This document shows positions 16,679 through 28,361 of a stretch of DNA of 64,000 bases, in pieces. Origin of the DNA: Pseudomonas anguilliseptica. Lineage in GTDB: Bacteria > Pseudomonadota > Gammaproteobacteria > Pseudomonadales > Pseudomonadaceae. A program made the position numbers and the translations under genes. A model generated the notes under the pieces. It saw only the letters and a list, made by a program, of their open reading frames with translations, was not told the origin of the DNA and did not search any database. Each line of letters begins with the position of its first letter. Within the stretch, counting starts at the first letter, position 1. The stretch is from contig NZ_JAEIOI010000002.1 in the NCBI RefSeq assembly GCF_021375795.1, positions 372,001 to 436,000 of the forward strand, written 5' to 3'.

Positions 16679-19600
16679 ACGCCTCCCGCCTGTTTATCCT
16701 GCGTCCGGTCGCCACCACACTGATCATGCTGGCGATCTTCCTCAGCGGTGTGATCGCCTATCGCCTACTGCCAGTCTCGGCGCTGCCCGAGGTGGATTAC
16801 CCGACCATCCGGGTGATGACCCTCTACCCAGGCGCCAGTCCGGACGTGATGACCAGCGCAGTCACCGCGCCGCTGGAGCGCCAGTTCGGCCAGATGGCCG
16901 GGTTGAAGCAGATGTCCTCGACCAGCTCCGGCGGCGCATCGGTCATCACCCTGCGCTTCAACCTGGAGGTGAAGCTGGATGTTGCCGAGCAGGAGGTGCA
17001 GGCGGCGATCAATGGCGCAAGCAATCTGCTGCCCAATGATCTGCCGGCACCGCCGGTGTACAACAAGGTCAACCCGGCCGACACTCCGGTGCTGACCCTG
17101 GCCATCAGCTCAAAAACCATGCCGCTGCCGCAGGTGTTCGATCTGGTCGATACCCGCCTGGCGCAGAAACTCGCGCAAACCAGCGGCGTCGGCCTGGTGA
17201 CCCTGGCCGGCGGCCAGCGCCCGGCCGTGCGTTTGCGGGTCAACCCGGAGGCCCTGGCGTCTTATGGTTTGAACCTCAGCGATGTGCGCACGCTGATCAC
17301 CTCCAGCAACGTCAACCAGCCCAAAGGCAACTTCGACGGCCCGACGCGGGTGTCGCAACTGGATGCCAATGACCAGCTGAAGTCCGTCGACGAATACCGA
17401 GAGCTGATCCTCGGCTACAAGGACGGTGCCACGCTGCGCCTCAAGGATGTCGCCGAGATCGTCGATGGCGCAGAAAACCAGCGTCTGGCGGCCTGGGCCA
17501 ACCGCAGCGAAGCGGTGCTTGTCAATGTGCAGCGCCAGCCCGGGGCCAACGTCATCGATGTGGTCGATAGTATCCAGATGCTGTTGCCCCAGCTGACCCA
17601 GGGCCTGCCGGCCAGCGTCGAAGTCAACGTGCTGACCGACCGCACCGAAACCATCCGCGCGGCGGTCAAAGGCGTGCAGCATGAGCTGCTGCTGGCCATC
17701 GCCCTGGTGGTACTGGTGACCTTCCTGTTTCTGCGCAAGGTGTCGGCGACCATCATCCCGTCCATCGTCGTGCCGCTGTCGCTGATCGGCACTTTCGGCG
17801 TGATGTACCTGGCCGGTTTTACCATCAACAACCTGACGCTGATGGCCCTGACCATTGCCACCGGCTTTGTGGTGGACGATGCCATCGTCATGCTGGAGAA
17901 CATCGCCCGTCATCTGGAAGAAGGCGAAACGCCGCTGAATGCGGCGCTCAAAGGTGCCAAGCAGATCGGCTTTACCCTGGTGTCGCTGACCATCTCGCTG
18001 ATCGCCGTGCTGATTCCGCTGCTGTTTATGGCTGACGTAGTGGGGCGGCTGTTCCGCGAGTTCGCCATCACCCTGGCAGTGGCCATTCTGATTTCCCTGG
18101 TCATTTCCCTGACCCTGACGCCGATGATGTGTGCACGCCTGCTCAAGGCGGAAAAGCCCGAAGCAGAAGGGCGCTTCTACCGCGCCGCCGGGGCAGTGAT
18201 CGACGGCATGATCGCCCGTTACGGCGTGTGGCTGACCTGGGTGCTCAAGCATCAGCCGCTGACGCTTTTAGTCGCCATTGGCACTTTGGCGCTGACCGTG
18301 GTGCTGTACCTGGCGGTGCCCAAGGGCTTTTTCCCGGTGCAGGACACCGGGGTGATCCAGGGCATTTCCGAGGCGCCGCAGTCGATTTCCTTCCGCGCCA
18401 TGAGCGAGCGTCAGCAGCGCTTGGCCGAGGTGATTCTGCAGGACCCGGCCGTGGCCAGCCTGTCGTCCTATATCGGCGTGGATGGCGACAACCCGACGCT
18501 CAACAGCGGCCGTCTGCTGATCAACCTGACGCCACGGGCCGAACGCGATGTCAGCGCCAGCCAGATTATCGAACGGCTGCGCCCGGAGCTGGCACGCATT
18601 CCCGGCATCGAGTTGTACCTGCAACCGGTACAGGACCTGTCCATTGAGGATCGGGTCAGTCGCACGCAGTTCCAGTTCAGCCTGGAGTCGCCGGATATCG
18701 GCCTGCTGGAAGAGTGGGTGCCCAAGCTGGTCAGCGCGCTGCGCGAGCAGCCGGAGCTGACCGATGTGGCCAGCGACCTGCAGAACCGTGGCCTGCAGGT
18801 GTTTCTGCAGATCGACCGCGATATGGCCGGACGTCTCGGCGTGAGCATCGCCGATATCGACAACGCGCTGTACGACGCCTTTGGCCAGCGGCAGATTTCC
18901 ACCATCTACACCCAGGCCAGCCAGTACCGCGTGGTGCTGGAGAGTGAGAACGCCGGCAGCATCGGCCCGGCGGCGTTGCGGCAGATTCACGTCAAGGCTG
19001 CTGATGGTCAGCAGGTCGCGCTGTCGACCCTGGCTCAGGTTGAGGAGCGCGCCGCCAGCCTATTGATCAACCACATCGGCCAATTCCCGGCCGCCACCTT
19101 GTCATTCAACCTGGCCAGCGGTGTATCGCTGGGTGAGGCGGTGGCGGTGATCGAGCAGGTCGAGCAGGAAATTGGCATTCCGCCGGCAGTGCAGACGCGC
19201 TTCCAGGGCGCGGCAGAAGCCTTCCGCGCATCCTTGTCGAGCACCTTGCTGCTGATTCTCGCAGCCATCGTCACCATGTACATCGTGCTCGGGGTGCTCT
19301 ACGAGAGCTATATCCACCCGATCACCATTCTCTCCACCTTGCCGTCGGCCGGGGTCGGCGCGCTGCTGGCCTTGCTGCTCAGCGGTAACGAGCTGGGGTT
19401 GATTGCGATCATCGGCATCATCCTGCTGATCGGCATCGTCAAGAAGAACGCGATCATGATGATCGACTTCGCCCTCGACGCCGAACGTAACCAGGGCATG
19501 CAGCCGGAGGCGGCGATCTATCAGGCGGCGTTGCTGCGTTTCCGCCCGATTCTGATGACCACCCTGGCAGCACTGTTTGGGGCGATTCCGCTGATGCTGG

Positions 19601-19767
19601 CCACAGGCTCCGGTGCTGAGCTGCGTCAGCCGCTGGGCCTGGTGATGGTTGGCGGTTTACTGCTGAGCCAGATACTCACGCTGTTCACCACGCCGGTGAT
19701 CTACCTGTACTTCGATCGCCTGTCGCGGCGTATCAGCGGCCGCAGCGCGGCGGGGGTATTGGTGTGA
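16675..19767 (+). CDS. muxB: RND multidrug efflux permease, MuxB/MdtB-like
   Basis: The protein has 1030 residues with the HAE-1 RND architecture of 12 membrane segments and two large periplasmic loops. The proton-relay acids in TM4 appear as [13 protein letters not shown], and [15 protein letters not shown] lies in the second half. The start [20 protein letters not shown] is typical of the MdtB/MuxB group. In E. coli and P. aeruginosa this group works as a heteromultimer of two different permeases, here MuxB with MuxC. It is coupled to muxA by ATGA and separated from muxC by a 133-bp repeat-bearing gap. Confidence 0.9.
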   Translation: MNASRLFILRPVATTLIMLAIFLSGVIAYRLLPVSALPEVDYPTIRVMTLYPGASPDVMTSAVTAPLERQFGQMAGLKQMSSTSSGGASVITLRFNLEVKLDVAEQEVQAAINGASNLLPNDLPAPPVYNKVNPADTPVLTLAISSKTMPLPQVFDLVDTRLAQKLAQTSGVGLVTLAGGQRPAVRLRVNPEALASYGLNLSDVRTLITSSNVNQPKGNFDGPTRVSQLDANDQLKSVDEYRELILGYKDGATLRLKDVAEIVDGAENQRLAAWANRSEAVLVNVQRQPGANVIDVVDSIQMLLPQLTQGLPASVEVNVLTDRTETIRAAVKGVQHELLLAIALVVLVTFLFLRKVSATIIPSIVVPLSLIGTFGVMYLAGFTINNLTLMALTIATGFVVDDAIVMLENIARHLEEGETPLNAALKGAKQIGFTLVSLTISLIAVLIPLLFMADVVGRLFREFAITLAVAILISLVISLTLTPMMCARLLKAEKPEAEGRFYRAAGAVIDGMIARYGVWLTWVLKHQPLTLLVAIGTLALTVVLYLAVPKGFFPVQDTGVIQGISEAPQSISFRAMSERQQRLAEVILQDPAVASLSSYIGVDGDNPTLNSGRLLINLTPRAERDVSASQIIERLRPELARIPGIELYLQPVQDLSIEDRVSRTQFQFSLESPDIGLLEEWVPKLVSALREQPELTDVASDLQNRGLQVFLQIDRDMAGRLGVSIADIDNALYDAFGQRQISTIYTQASQYRVVLESENAGSIGPAALRQIHVKAADGQQVALSTLAQVEERAASLLINHIGQFPAATLSFNLASGVSLGEAVAVIEQVEQEIGIPPAVQTRFQGAAEAFRASLSSTLLLILAAIVTMYIVLGVLYESYIHPITILSTLPSAGVGALLALLLSGNELGLIAIIGIILLIGIVKKNAIMMIDFALDAERNQGMQPEAAIYQAALLRFRPILMTTLAALFGAIPLMLATGSGAELRQPLGLVMVGGLLLSQILTLFTTPVIYLYFDRLSRRISGRSAAGVLV

Positions 19768-19783
19768 GTGGCATCTGGCTCTT

Positions 19784-19884
19784 CCTCCCTTCTCCCGCTT
19801 GCGGGAGAGGGGCCGGGGGAGAGGGTGGAGATCGCGTGATGTTCTTGACCCTCTCCCCAACCCTCTCCCATAAATGGGAGAGGG
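19784..19884. repeat. Palindromic repeat cluster between muxB and muxC
   Basis: Three stems are visible: CTCCCGC/GCGGGAG (19792-19807), GGGGAGAGGGT (19816-19826) with ACCCTCTCCCC (19848-19858), and CCCTCTCCCA/TGGGAGAGGG (19861-19884, loop TAAA). All share the CCCTCTCCC core, giving a nested, REP/MITE-like element. It lies inside an operon whose other junctions overlap by 4 bp, so it was probably inserted. It may affect relative muxB/muxC mRNA levels. Confidence 0.75.
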
Positions 19885-19900
19885 AGCAGAGCGTGCGCCC

Positions 19901-22900
19901 ATGAACCTTTCTGCACCCTTTATCCGTCGGCCGGTGGCCACCCTGTTGCTGAGCCTGGCGATCATGCTGCTCGGCGGCGTCAGCTTTGGCCTGCTGCCAG
20001 TGGCGCCGCTGCCGCAGATGGATTTCCCGACGATTACCGTGCAGGCCAGCCTGCCGGGCGCCAGCCCGCAGATCATGGCCTCCAGCGTGGCGACGCCGCT
20101 GGAACGCTCGCTCGGCACCATCGCCGGTATCAGCCAGATGAACAGCCGCAGCAGCCAGGGCAGTACGCGGATCATGATTCAGTTCGACCTGGATCGTGAT
20201 ATCAACGCGGCCGCCCGTGAAGTGCAGGCGGCGATCAATGCCTCGCGCGAGCTGCTGCCCAGCGGCATGCGCAGCATGCCCACCTACGCCAAGGTCAACC
20301 CGTCGCAGGCGCCGATCATGGTGCTGTCGCTGACCAGTGACGTGCTGAACAAAGGTCAGCTGTACGACGTGGCCTCGACCATCCTGGCGCAGAAGCTCGC
20401 CCAGGTCACCGGCGTCGGTGAAGTGCAGATTGGCGGCAGCTCCTTGCCAGCGGTGCGCGTGGCCCTGGAGCCGCGCTTGCTTGATCACTACGGAATTGCC
20501 CTGGATGAAGTGCGCCAGAGCATCAGCACGGCCAACGCCAAACGGCCGAAAGGCGCGGTGGAAGATGGCGAGCGGCACTGGCAGGTGCAGGCCAGTGATC
20601 AACTGGAAAAAGCCGCTGATTACCTGCCGCTGATCATTCGTTACCAGGACGGCGCGGCGGTACGCCTGGGCGATGTGGCCAAGGTCACCGATGGCGTCGA
20701 GGACCGCTACAACAGCGGCTTCTTCAATGATGAGCAGGCCGTGCTGCTGGTGATCAACCGCCAGACCGGGGCCAATATCATCGAAACCATCGCCGGTATT
20801 CGCGAGCAACTGCCGGCTCTGCGTGCAGTGATTCCCGCCAGTATCGACCTGCAAGTGGCCATGGACCGCTCGCCGGTGATTCGCGCCACCCTGCACGAGG
20901 CTGAGCAGACCCTGCTGATTGCCGTGGTGCTGGTGATTCTGGTGGTGTTTGCCTTCCTCGGCCGCTGGCGTGCGGCACTGATACCGGCGCTGGCCGTGCC
21001 GGTATCGCTGGTCGGCACCTTTGCTGCCATGTACCTGCTGGGTTTCTCCCTGAACAACCTGTCGCTGATGGCGCTGATCATCGCCACCGGACTGGTGGTG
21101 GACGACGCCATCGTCGTGCTGGAAAACATCTCGCGGCATATCGAGGCCGGCGAAACGCCCATGGCGGCGGCCCTCAAGGGCGCGCGCGAGGTGGGCTTCA
21201 CCTTGCTGGCGATGAACCTGTCGCTGGTCGCGGTGTTTATCTCGATTCTGTTTATGGGCGGTATCGTCGAGCGCCTGTTCCGCGAGTTCTCCCTCACCCT
21301 GGCGGTGGCCATTGTCATCTCGCTGCTGGTGTCGCTGACCCTGACGCCGATGCTCTGTGCGCGCTGGCTCAAGGCCGAAGCCATTGAGCCGCAACCCAGT
21401 GCCATGCAGCGTTGGGGCGGGACCCTACAAACGCGGGTATTGGCGTTCTATCAACGCAGCCTGGACTGGGCGCTGCGCCATTCCCTGCTGATGCTGTTCA
21501 GCCTGCTGGCAACCATCGCGCTGAACATCTTCCTGTTTGTCAGCGTGCCGAAGACCTTTATGCCGCAGCAGGACACTGGCCAGCTGATCGGGTTTATCCG
21601 CGGTGATGACGGCCTGTCGTTCCAGGTCATGCAACCGAAGCTGGAAATCTACCGCCGTGCGGTTCTCGCCGATCCGGCGGTGGAAAGCGTGGCCGGGTTT
21701 ATCGGCGGCGGTGGCGGTATCAGCAACGCCTTTATGATCGTGCGCCTCAAACCGATCGGCGAGCGTCAGGCCAGCTCCCAGGAAGTGATCAATCGCCTGC
21801 GTCAGTCGGTGCCCAAGGTGCCCGGCGGGCGCATGTTCCTGATGCCGGACCAGGATCTGCAGATTGGCGGGCGGGAAGGGCGCAGCTCGGAAAATGAATA
21901 CATGCTGCTGTCGGGCGATCTCGACGAGCTGCGCAAGTGGCTGCCGCCCGTACGCGAAGCCCTGCGCGCCTTGCCGGAGCTGACTGACATCGATGCCAAG
22001 GAGGCCGATGGCACTCAGCAAATTCGTCTGGTGGTCGAACGTGATGTGGCCAAGCGCCTGGGCGTGGACATGAACATGATCACGGCGGTGCTGAACAACG
22101 CTTTCAGTCAGCGTCAGGTGTCGACCATCTATGACAGCCTGAACCAGTACAGCGTGGTCATGGAGATCAACCCGCAGTTCGCCCAATACCCGGAAACTCT
22201 CGATCAGATTCAGCTGATCACGGCTGATGGTGGGCGCGTGGCGCTGTCCAGCTTTGCCCGTTGGGAGCGCAGCCTGGAAGAAGACCGGGTCAACCACCAG
22301 GGCCAGTTTGCTGCGGAAAACATCGGCTTTGCCCTGGCCGAAGGGGTCAGCCTTGATCAAGCCAGTCAGGCGATCAACACCGCGATTGCCCGAGTCGGCC
22401 TACCCACTGAAGTGCAGGGCGTGCTCGGTGGCACCGGTGGAGCCTTTCAAAAGACTCAGCAGAACCAGCCATGGATGATCCTGATGGCGCTGGTGGTGGT
22501 GTATATCGTGCTTGGCGTGCTCTACGAGAGCTATGTGCACCCGCTGACCATCCTCTCCACCTTGCCTTCTGCCGGCGTCGGCGCGCTGCTGGCGTTGCAG
22601 CTGATGAGCATCGAATTCAGCCTGATCTCGTTGCTCGGTCTGTTTTTGCTGATCGGTATCGTCAAGAAGAACGCCATCCTGATGATCGACCTGGCGCTGC
22701 AGCTGGAACGCCAGCAGCACCTGAGCCCGGAGGAATCCATCCGCCAGGCCTGCCTGCTGCGCTTTCGCCCGATCATGATGACCACCCTGGCCGCCATCCT
22801 CGGGGCATTGCCACTGATGCTGGGCAGCGCCGAAGGCTCGGAAATGCGCCAGCCGCTGGGCATCACCATTGTCGGCGGGCTGGTATTGAGCCAGCTGCTG

Positions 22901-23008
22901 ACCCTGTACACCACTCCGGTGATTTATCTGTATTTCGACCGCCTGCGCCACCGGGTCAACCGCTGGCGCGGTGTGCGCACTGACGCTGCCCTGGAAACTC
23001 CGTTATGA
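19901..23008 (+). CDS. muxC: RND multidrug efflux permease, MuxC/MdtC-like
   Basis: The protein has 1035 residues, starting MNLSAPFIRRPVATLL at ATG 19901, a family-typical N-terminus. The RND fold has TM4 acids in LVVDDAIVVLENISRHIE and [18 protein letters not shown] in the second half. It pairs with MuxB in a hetero-assembled inner-membrane pump. The preceding repeat supplies no strong ribosome site, only the purine-rich AGGGAGCAGAGCG. It overlaps opmB by 4 bp (ATGA). Confidence 0.9.
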   Translation: MNLSAPFIRRPVATLLLSLAIMLLGGVSFGLLPVAPLPQMDFPTITVQASLPGASPQIMASSVATPLERSLGTIAGISQMNSRSSQGSTRIMIQFDLDRDINAAAREVQAAINASRELLPSGMRSMPTYAKVNPSQAPIMVLSLTSDVLNKGQLYDVASTILAQKLAQVTGVGEVQIGGSSLPAVRVALEPRLLDHYGIALDEVRQSISTANAKRPKGAVEDGERHWQVQASDQLEKAADYLPLIIRYQDGAAVRLGDVAKVTDGVEDRYNSGFFNDEQAVLLVINRQTGANIIETIAGIREQLPALRAVIPASIDLQVAMDRSPVIRATLHEAEQTLLIAVVLVILVVFAFLGRWRAALIPALAVPVSLVGTFAAMYLLGFSLNNLSLMALIIATGLVVDDAIVVLENISRHIEAGETPMAAALKGAREVGFTLLAMNLSLVAVFISILFMGGIVERLFREFSLTLAVAIVISLLVSLTLTPMLCARWLKAEAIEPQPSAMQRWGGTLQTRVLAFYQRSLDWALRHSLLMLFSLLATIALNIFLFVSVPKTFMPQQDTGQLIGFIRGDDGLSFQVMQPKLEIYRRAVLADPAVESVAGFIGGGGGISNAFMIVRLKPIGERQASSQEVINRLRQSVPKVPGGRMFLMPDQDLQIGGREGRSSENEYMLLSGDLDELRKWLPPVREALRALPELTDIDAKEADGTQQIRLVVERDVAKRLGVDMNMITAVLNNAFSQRQVSTIYDSLNQYSVVMEINPQFAQYPETLDQIQLITADGGRVALSSFARWERSLEEDRVNHQGQFAAENIGFALAEGVSLDQASQAINTAIARVGLPTEVQGVLGGTGGAFQKTQQNQPWMILMALVVVYIVLGVLYESYVHPLTILSTLPSAGVGALLALQLMSIEFSLISLLGLFLLIGIVKKNAILMIDLALQLERQQHLSPEESIRQACLLRFRPIMMTTLAAILGALPLMLGSAEGSEMRQPLGITIVGGLVLSQLLTLYTTPVIYLYFDRLRHRVNRWRGVRTDAALETPL

Positions 23009-24492
23009 AAGCCCTCGCTGCCTATCGTTTACCCACCTTGCTGGCGTTGAGTCTGGCCCTGAGCGCCTGTGCACTCGGCCCGGACTATCAGCGCCCGCAG
23101 CTGCAAACCCCGGCGCAGTTCAAACAGATCGAAGGCTGGACCCAAGCCCAGCCCGGTGATGCGCTGGCGCGTGGCAACTGGTGGCAGCTGTATGGCGATG
23201 CCGAGCTGAATGCTCTGGTTGAGCGGCTGAATGTCTCCAACCAGAACCTGGCCGCCAGCGAGGCGCAGTATCGCCAGGCCCGCGCTCTGGTGCGTGGCGC
23301 GCGAGCGGCGTTTTATCCAAGTCTGTCGAGCAGCGCCGGTGCTACCCGCAGCAGTCAGGGCAGCGGCACCACCAATACCAGCAGCAGTACCAGCGGCGTC
23401 AGCAAGAGCTATGACCTGAGCCTGAATGCCACCTGGGAGCTGGATATCTGGGGCAAACTGCGCCGCTCGCTGGAGTCCAGCCGCGCCGGCTTCGAGGCCA
23501 GCGCAGCGGATCTCGCCGCGCTAAAACTCAGCCTGCAGGCGGAACTGGTGCAGAACTACCTGCAACTGCGCGTGCTGGATGATCAGCAGCGCCTGCTCGA
23601 TGCCACCGTCGCCGCCTATGCTCGGTCGCTGAAACTCACGGAAAACCAGTACAACGCCGGCATCGTGCCGAAATCCGATGTCAGCCAGGCCCTGACTCAG
23701 TTGAAAAGCACCCAGGCCCAGGCGATTGACCTGCAATGGCAGCGTGCGCAGTTGGAGCATGCGATTGCTGTGCTGATCGGTGTGCCGCCGAGCGAACTGA
23801 GTATCGCCGTGCGTGAGCAACTGCCGACCCTGCCGGAAATCCCCGTGGCACTGCCGTCGCAACTGCTGGAGCGTCGTCCGGATGTCGCCGCCGCCGAGCG
23901 TAGGGTGATGGCCGCCAACGCCGAAATCGGCGTCGCCGAAGCCGCCTGGTATCCGGACCTGAGCATCTCCGCCAGCGGCGGCTACCGTGGCAGCAGCTTT
24001 GCCGACTGGATTGATCTGCCCAACCGCTTCTGGTCCCTCGGCCCGCAGCTGGCACTGGCACTGTTCGATGGCGGCGCGCGCAGCGCCGAGCTGGAACGCA
24101 GCGAAGCGGCCTACGACCAGACCGTTGCGCAATACCGCCAGGCGGTGCTCGACAGCTTCCGTGAGGTGGAGGACTACCTGGTGCAACTGCGTGTGCTGGA
24201 GCAGGAAGCGCTGATCCAACAGGAAGCGCTGCAAGCTGCCCGCGAATCCCTGCGCCTGATCGAAAACCAGTACCGCGCCGGCACCGTAGACTTCAACAGC
24301 GTGGTTAACGTGCAAGCCACGGCGCTGAACAACGAACGCAGCAATCTCAGCCTGCTGGGCAGCCGTTTGACCGCCAGCGTGCAACTGATCGCCGCGCTCG
24401 GTGGTGGCTGGCAACAACAGGCATTACAGGAGCTGCCGCCTAAAGCTGAGCGCCAGCCTGCTCCTGACACAACAGGTACAAGCGCTCCTTGA
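23005..24492 (+). CDS. opmB: Outer-membrane efflux channel lipoprotein, OpmB-like
   Basis: The protein has 495 residues with a lipoprotein signal LALSLALSACALG (Cys near residue 19). Two TolC/NodT-type outer-membrane efflux repeats follow, with the family motif LLERRPDVAAAERRVMAAN. It completes the MuxABC-OpmB tripartite pump. A Ser/Thr-rich insert lies at about residues 110-130. The gene ends inside the 3' end of the convergent LysR gene, a 53-bp overlap. Confidence 0.88.
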   Translation: MKALAAYRLPTLLALSLALSACALGPDYQRPQLQTPAQFKQIEGWTQAQPGDALARGNWWQLYGDAELNALVERLNVSNQNLAASEAQYRQARALVRGARAAFYPSLSSSAGATRSSQGSGTTNTSSSTSGVSKSYDLSLNATWELDIWGKLRRSLESSRAGFEASAADLAALKLSLQAELVQNYLQLRVLDDQQRLLDATVAAYARSLKLTENQYNAGIVPKSDVSQALTQLKSTQAQAIDLQWQRAQLEHAIAVLIGVPPSELSIAVREQLPTLPEIPVALPSQLLERRPDVAAAERRVMAANAEIGVAEAAWYPDLSISASGGYRGSSFADWIDLPNRFWSLGPQLALALFDGGARSAELERSEAAYDQTVAQYRQAVLDSFREVEDYLVQLRVLEQEALIQQEALQAARESLRLIENQYRAGTVDFNSVVNVQATALNNERSNLSLLGSRLTASVQLIAALGGGWQQQALQELPPKAERQPAPDTTGTSAP

Positions 24493-25291
24493 GGGCATTG
24501 CCGGCCGGGCCGAGGTTCGCCCGGGCGTATAACGTCAGGTGCAGGCCTTCGATCACTGGCAGGCTGTCGATGACCCGGTGATCCGCCTGCACTACCCGAC
24601 GCGGGAGCAGGCTGATACCCAGGCCGGCAGCCACGGCTGCACAGACGCTGGCCAGGCTGCTGCTGGCGTAGCTGATCCGCCAGGCACGGCCCTGCATGTC
24701 CAGGGTCTGGATCATTTCCTGGCGATACAAGCCGCCTGGGGCAAACACCACCAGCGGTAAAGGCTCGCGCTGCAAGGCCGGCTGCTGCCGGCTGTCCAGC
24801 CAGCACAGCGGTTCCGCCCAGGCTGCCAGGCAATCGCTGCCGGGGTTCATCTGCTTGCTCAGCAGCACATCGAACTGACCGTCACGGTACTGGCGCAACA
24901 ACTCCGGACTGAGCCCACTGGTGACCTCCAGGCGCACGCTGGTTTGCGTGGCAGCAAAGTCGGCGAGCAGTGGCATCAGGCGTTCGGCAGCAAAGTCCTC
25001 TGGCACGCCCAGGCGCAACACGCCTTCACTTTGCTGGTGGCGCAGTACATCTTCAGCCTCATCGTGCAGCGCCAGGATACGACGGGCATAGCTGCACAGT
25101 TGTTCGCCTTCGGCGGTCATCAGTACCTGCCGTGCGCTCCGGTCGAGTAAACGGCAGCCAAGGTCATCTTCCAGACGCCGTATCTGCTGGCTGACCGTCG
25201 ATTGGGTCAGGTGCAGGCGTTCAGCCGCGCGGGTGAAATTGCCGCAATCGGCAACGGCAACAAAAGCGCGTAGCAACTGGTGATCGAGCAT
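24440..25291 (-). CDS. LysR-family transcriptional regulator
   Basis: The protein has 283 residues with an N-terminal helix-turn-helix (GNFTRAAERLHLTQSTVSQQIRRLE, split at about residues 17-41) and an effector-binding domain from about 90. It is divergent from the deaminase-MFS pair at 25397, whose control region carries a 10-bp inverted repeat, so those genes are its likely targets. Its 3' end overlaps opmB on the other strand by 53 bp. The effector is unknown. Confidence 0.85.
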   Translation of the reverse strand: MLDHQLLRAFVAVADCGNFTRAAERLHLTQSTVSQQIRRLEDDLGCRLLDRSARQVLMTAEGEQLCSYARRILALHDEAEDVLRHQQSEGVLRLGVPEDFAAERLMPLLADFAATQTSVRLEVTSGLSPELLRQYRDGQFDVLLSKQMNPGSDCLAAWAEPLCWLDSRQQPALQREPLPLVVFAPGGLYRQEMIQTLDMQGRAWRISYASSSLASVCAAVAAGLGISLLPRRVVQADHRVIDSLPVIEGLHLTLYARANLGPAGNALKERLYLLCQEQAGAQL

Positions 25292-25305
25292 CAGACTATT
25301 CCTGG

Positions 25306-25384
25306 ATCAACTGATAGGCATGCTTATATTTAATTTCAGCATACTTGGCTGGCTCGGGATAATCGCCTGCCGTGATCAGTTGAT
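25306..25384. promoter_or_regulatory. Divergent control region with distant inverted repeat
   Basis: ATCAACTGAT (25306-25315) and ATCAGTTGAT (25375-25384) are exact inverted copies 59 bp apart. A second pair, ATGCT/AGCAT, lies between them (25320-25342). The region separates the LysR gene from the deaminase-MFS pair and is AT-rich for this genome. It is plausible as LysR binding sites with looping. Confidence 0.5.
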
Positions 25385-25396
25385 AATGAGTACGCC

Positions 25397-25855
25397 ATGT
25401 GCGATGAGCGCGATTTTCTCGAGCAGGCCGTTGGCCTGGCTGCTGCCAACCTGGCCCAGGGTGGTCGACCTTTCGGCGCAGTGTTGGTGCGTGACGGCCA
25501 GGTGATCAGTGCGGCAAGCAATCAGCTGCATATGCGCCACGACCCCAGCGCTCATGCCGAATTGTTGTGCATACGTCAGGCCAGCGAGTTGCTGGGCAGC
25601 AACCGCCTGGATGGCTGCGTGATCTACGCCAGTGGCCAGCCATGCCCCATGTGTTTGAGCGCCATGTACCTGTGTGGCGTCAACCGGGTGGTGTTTGCCG
25701 CCGCGAATGCCGACGCAGAACCTTTTGGTTTGTCCACGGCGGCGTTGTACCAGCAGTTGAGCCGGCCTCTGGCAGAACAGACCCTGCGCATCGAACAGCA
25801 GCCGCACAGCGCCATGCGCGGGTTGTATCAGCGCTGGCAGGCGCAGCATGCATAA
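25397..25855 (+). CDS. Nucleoside/nucleobase deaminase (CMP/dCMP deaminase family)
   Basis: The protein has 152 residues. The zinc-dependent deaminase motifs are complete: H53-A-E55 (SAHAELLCI) and PCPMC with Cys 83 and 86. The short form and the GRPFGAVLVRDG start resemble guanine deaminases of the GuaD type and TadA-like enzymes. It should be a soluble cytoplasmic enzyme deaminating a purine or pyrimidine base. Its stop overlaps the start of the MFS gene by 8 bp, so a salvage or uptake role shared with that transporter is reasonable but inferred. Confidence 0.85.
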   Translation: MCDERDFLEQAVGLAAANLAQGGRPFGAVLVRDGQVISAASNQLHMRHDPSAHAELLCIRQASELLGSNRLDGCVIYASGQPCPMCLSAMYLCGVNRVVFAAANADAEPFGLSTAALYQQLSRPLAEQTLRIEQQPHSAMRGLYQRWQAQHA

Positions 25856-27065
25856 ACGCGAATCCGCTTGGCGCAGCCTGGTCTGGCTGCTGGTGGTGAT
25901 CAGTCTGGCGCTCAACCTGCGGCCGAGCCTGACGGCCATCAGCCCGCTGCTCAATGACATTCGCACAGACGTTGGCCTGGGGTTCCAGATGGCGGGTCTG
26001 CTGACTACCTTGCCAGTGGTGTGCATGGGCCTGGTGGCGCTGCTCAGCGCTCAGGTCGAGGCGCGTCTGGGCGAGGGCAGGGGCATTGCCTGCGGCTTGC
26101 TGTGCATCCTGCTGGCCGGTGCGGCCCGCGGCGTGGCCGATCACAGCCTGTTGCTCTTGCTCACGGCGCTGCTGGCCGGTTTGGGCATCGCCTTGGTTCA
26201 GGTGTTGGTGCCTGGATTGATCAAACGCCGTTTTGCAGGGCGGGTGGCAATTGCCATGGGCTTGTACAGCGCTGCCCTGATGGGCGGTGGTGGCCTGGCC
26301 GCATGGCTCAGCCCGCATCTGGCGCAACGCACCGGTCACTGGCAGATGGGGCTTGCGGCATGGGCACTGCCGGCGTTGTTGGCGCTACTGATATGGCTAC
26401 GCACGCCCTTGCGTGAGGCCCAGGCACTTGCAGCGGATCAGCGTCTGGGACGGTTTGTACGTAATCGACGAGCCTGGACACTGGCCCTGTACTTCGGCTT
26501 GAGCAACTGCGGCTATATGACCGTGGTGGCCTGGCTGCCGGCCTATTACCAGCAGTTGAGTTGGAGCAGCCAGAACAGCGGGGCGCTGTTGGCCTGGATG
26601 ACACTGTTTCAGGTACTGGCAGCCCTGGCCATGCCGGCGCTGGCTCAGCGCACCCGAGAACGTCGCGGCTTGCTGAGTATCAGCCTGTTGGCGCAGTTAC
26701 TGGGGTTTGCCGGGCTGTTGTTCTACCCGCAGCAGTTGCCCTTGCTGTGGGTGGCACTGATCGGTTTCGGCCTGGGTGCCTGTTTTGCCTTGAGCCTGAT
26801 CCTCAGCCTCGACCATTTGCAGGAACCACGCGCTGCCGGGCAACTGGCGGCCTTCGTGCAGGGCATTGGCTTTCTGCTCAATGCCATGGCACCGGCGGCG
26901 GGCGGCTGGTTGCGCGAACACTCGGGCAGCTTTGCCAGTACCTGGCTGCTGATGCTGTTCTGCGTTGCACTGATGCTGGCACTGACGCAGCGCTTCAGCC
27001 CGGCCAGTTACTGGCGTATTTCCAGCAACCACCAGCAACCAACCGGCAGCGCCGTGCCTGAGTAA
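25848..27065 (+). CDS. MFS transporter, CynX/NimT-like family
   Basis: The protein has 405 residues with 12 predicted membrane segments. The start SLALNLRPSLTAISPLL is typical of the CynX/NimT (YeaN) branch of the major facilitator superfamily. The start codon lies inside the deaminase 3' end (ATGCATAA overlap), which makes the two genes translationally coupled. Members include cyanate and nitroimidazole transporters. Next to a base deaminase, transport of a nitrogenous heterocycle or its product is a guess. The divergent LysR gene is the likely regulator. Confidence 0.85.
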   Translation: MHKRESAWRSLVWLLVVISLALNLRPSLTAISPLLNDIRTDVGLGFQMAGLLTTLPVVCMGLVALLSAQVEARLGEGRGIACGLLCILLAGAARGVADHSLLLLLTALLAGLGIALVQVLVPGLIKRRFAGRVAIAMGLYSAALMGGGGLAAWLSPHLAQRTGHWQMGLAAWALPALLALLIWLRTPLREAQALAADQRLGRFVRNRRAWTLALYFGLSNCGYMTVVAWLPAYYQQLSWSSQNSGALLAWMTLFQVLAALAMPALAQRTRERRGLLSISLLAQLLGFAGLLFYPQQLPLLWVALIGFGLGACFALSLILSLDHLQEPRAAGQLAAFVQGIGFLLNAMAPAAGGWLREHSGSFASTWLLMLFCVALMLALTQRFSPASYWRISSNHQQPTGSAVPE

Positions 27066-27074
27066 GGCCTGAAT

Positions 27075-28361
<1,287 letters not shown>

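Noticed and set aside
19733..21394. 553-codon open frame on the minus strand opposite muxC
   Set aside because: The composition is the same shadow type (H, Q, R, G rich), it runs through the palindromic repeat, and it has no family features.
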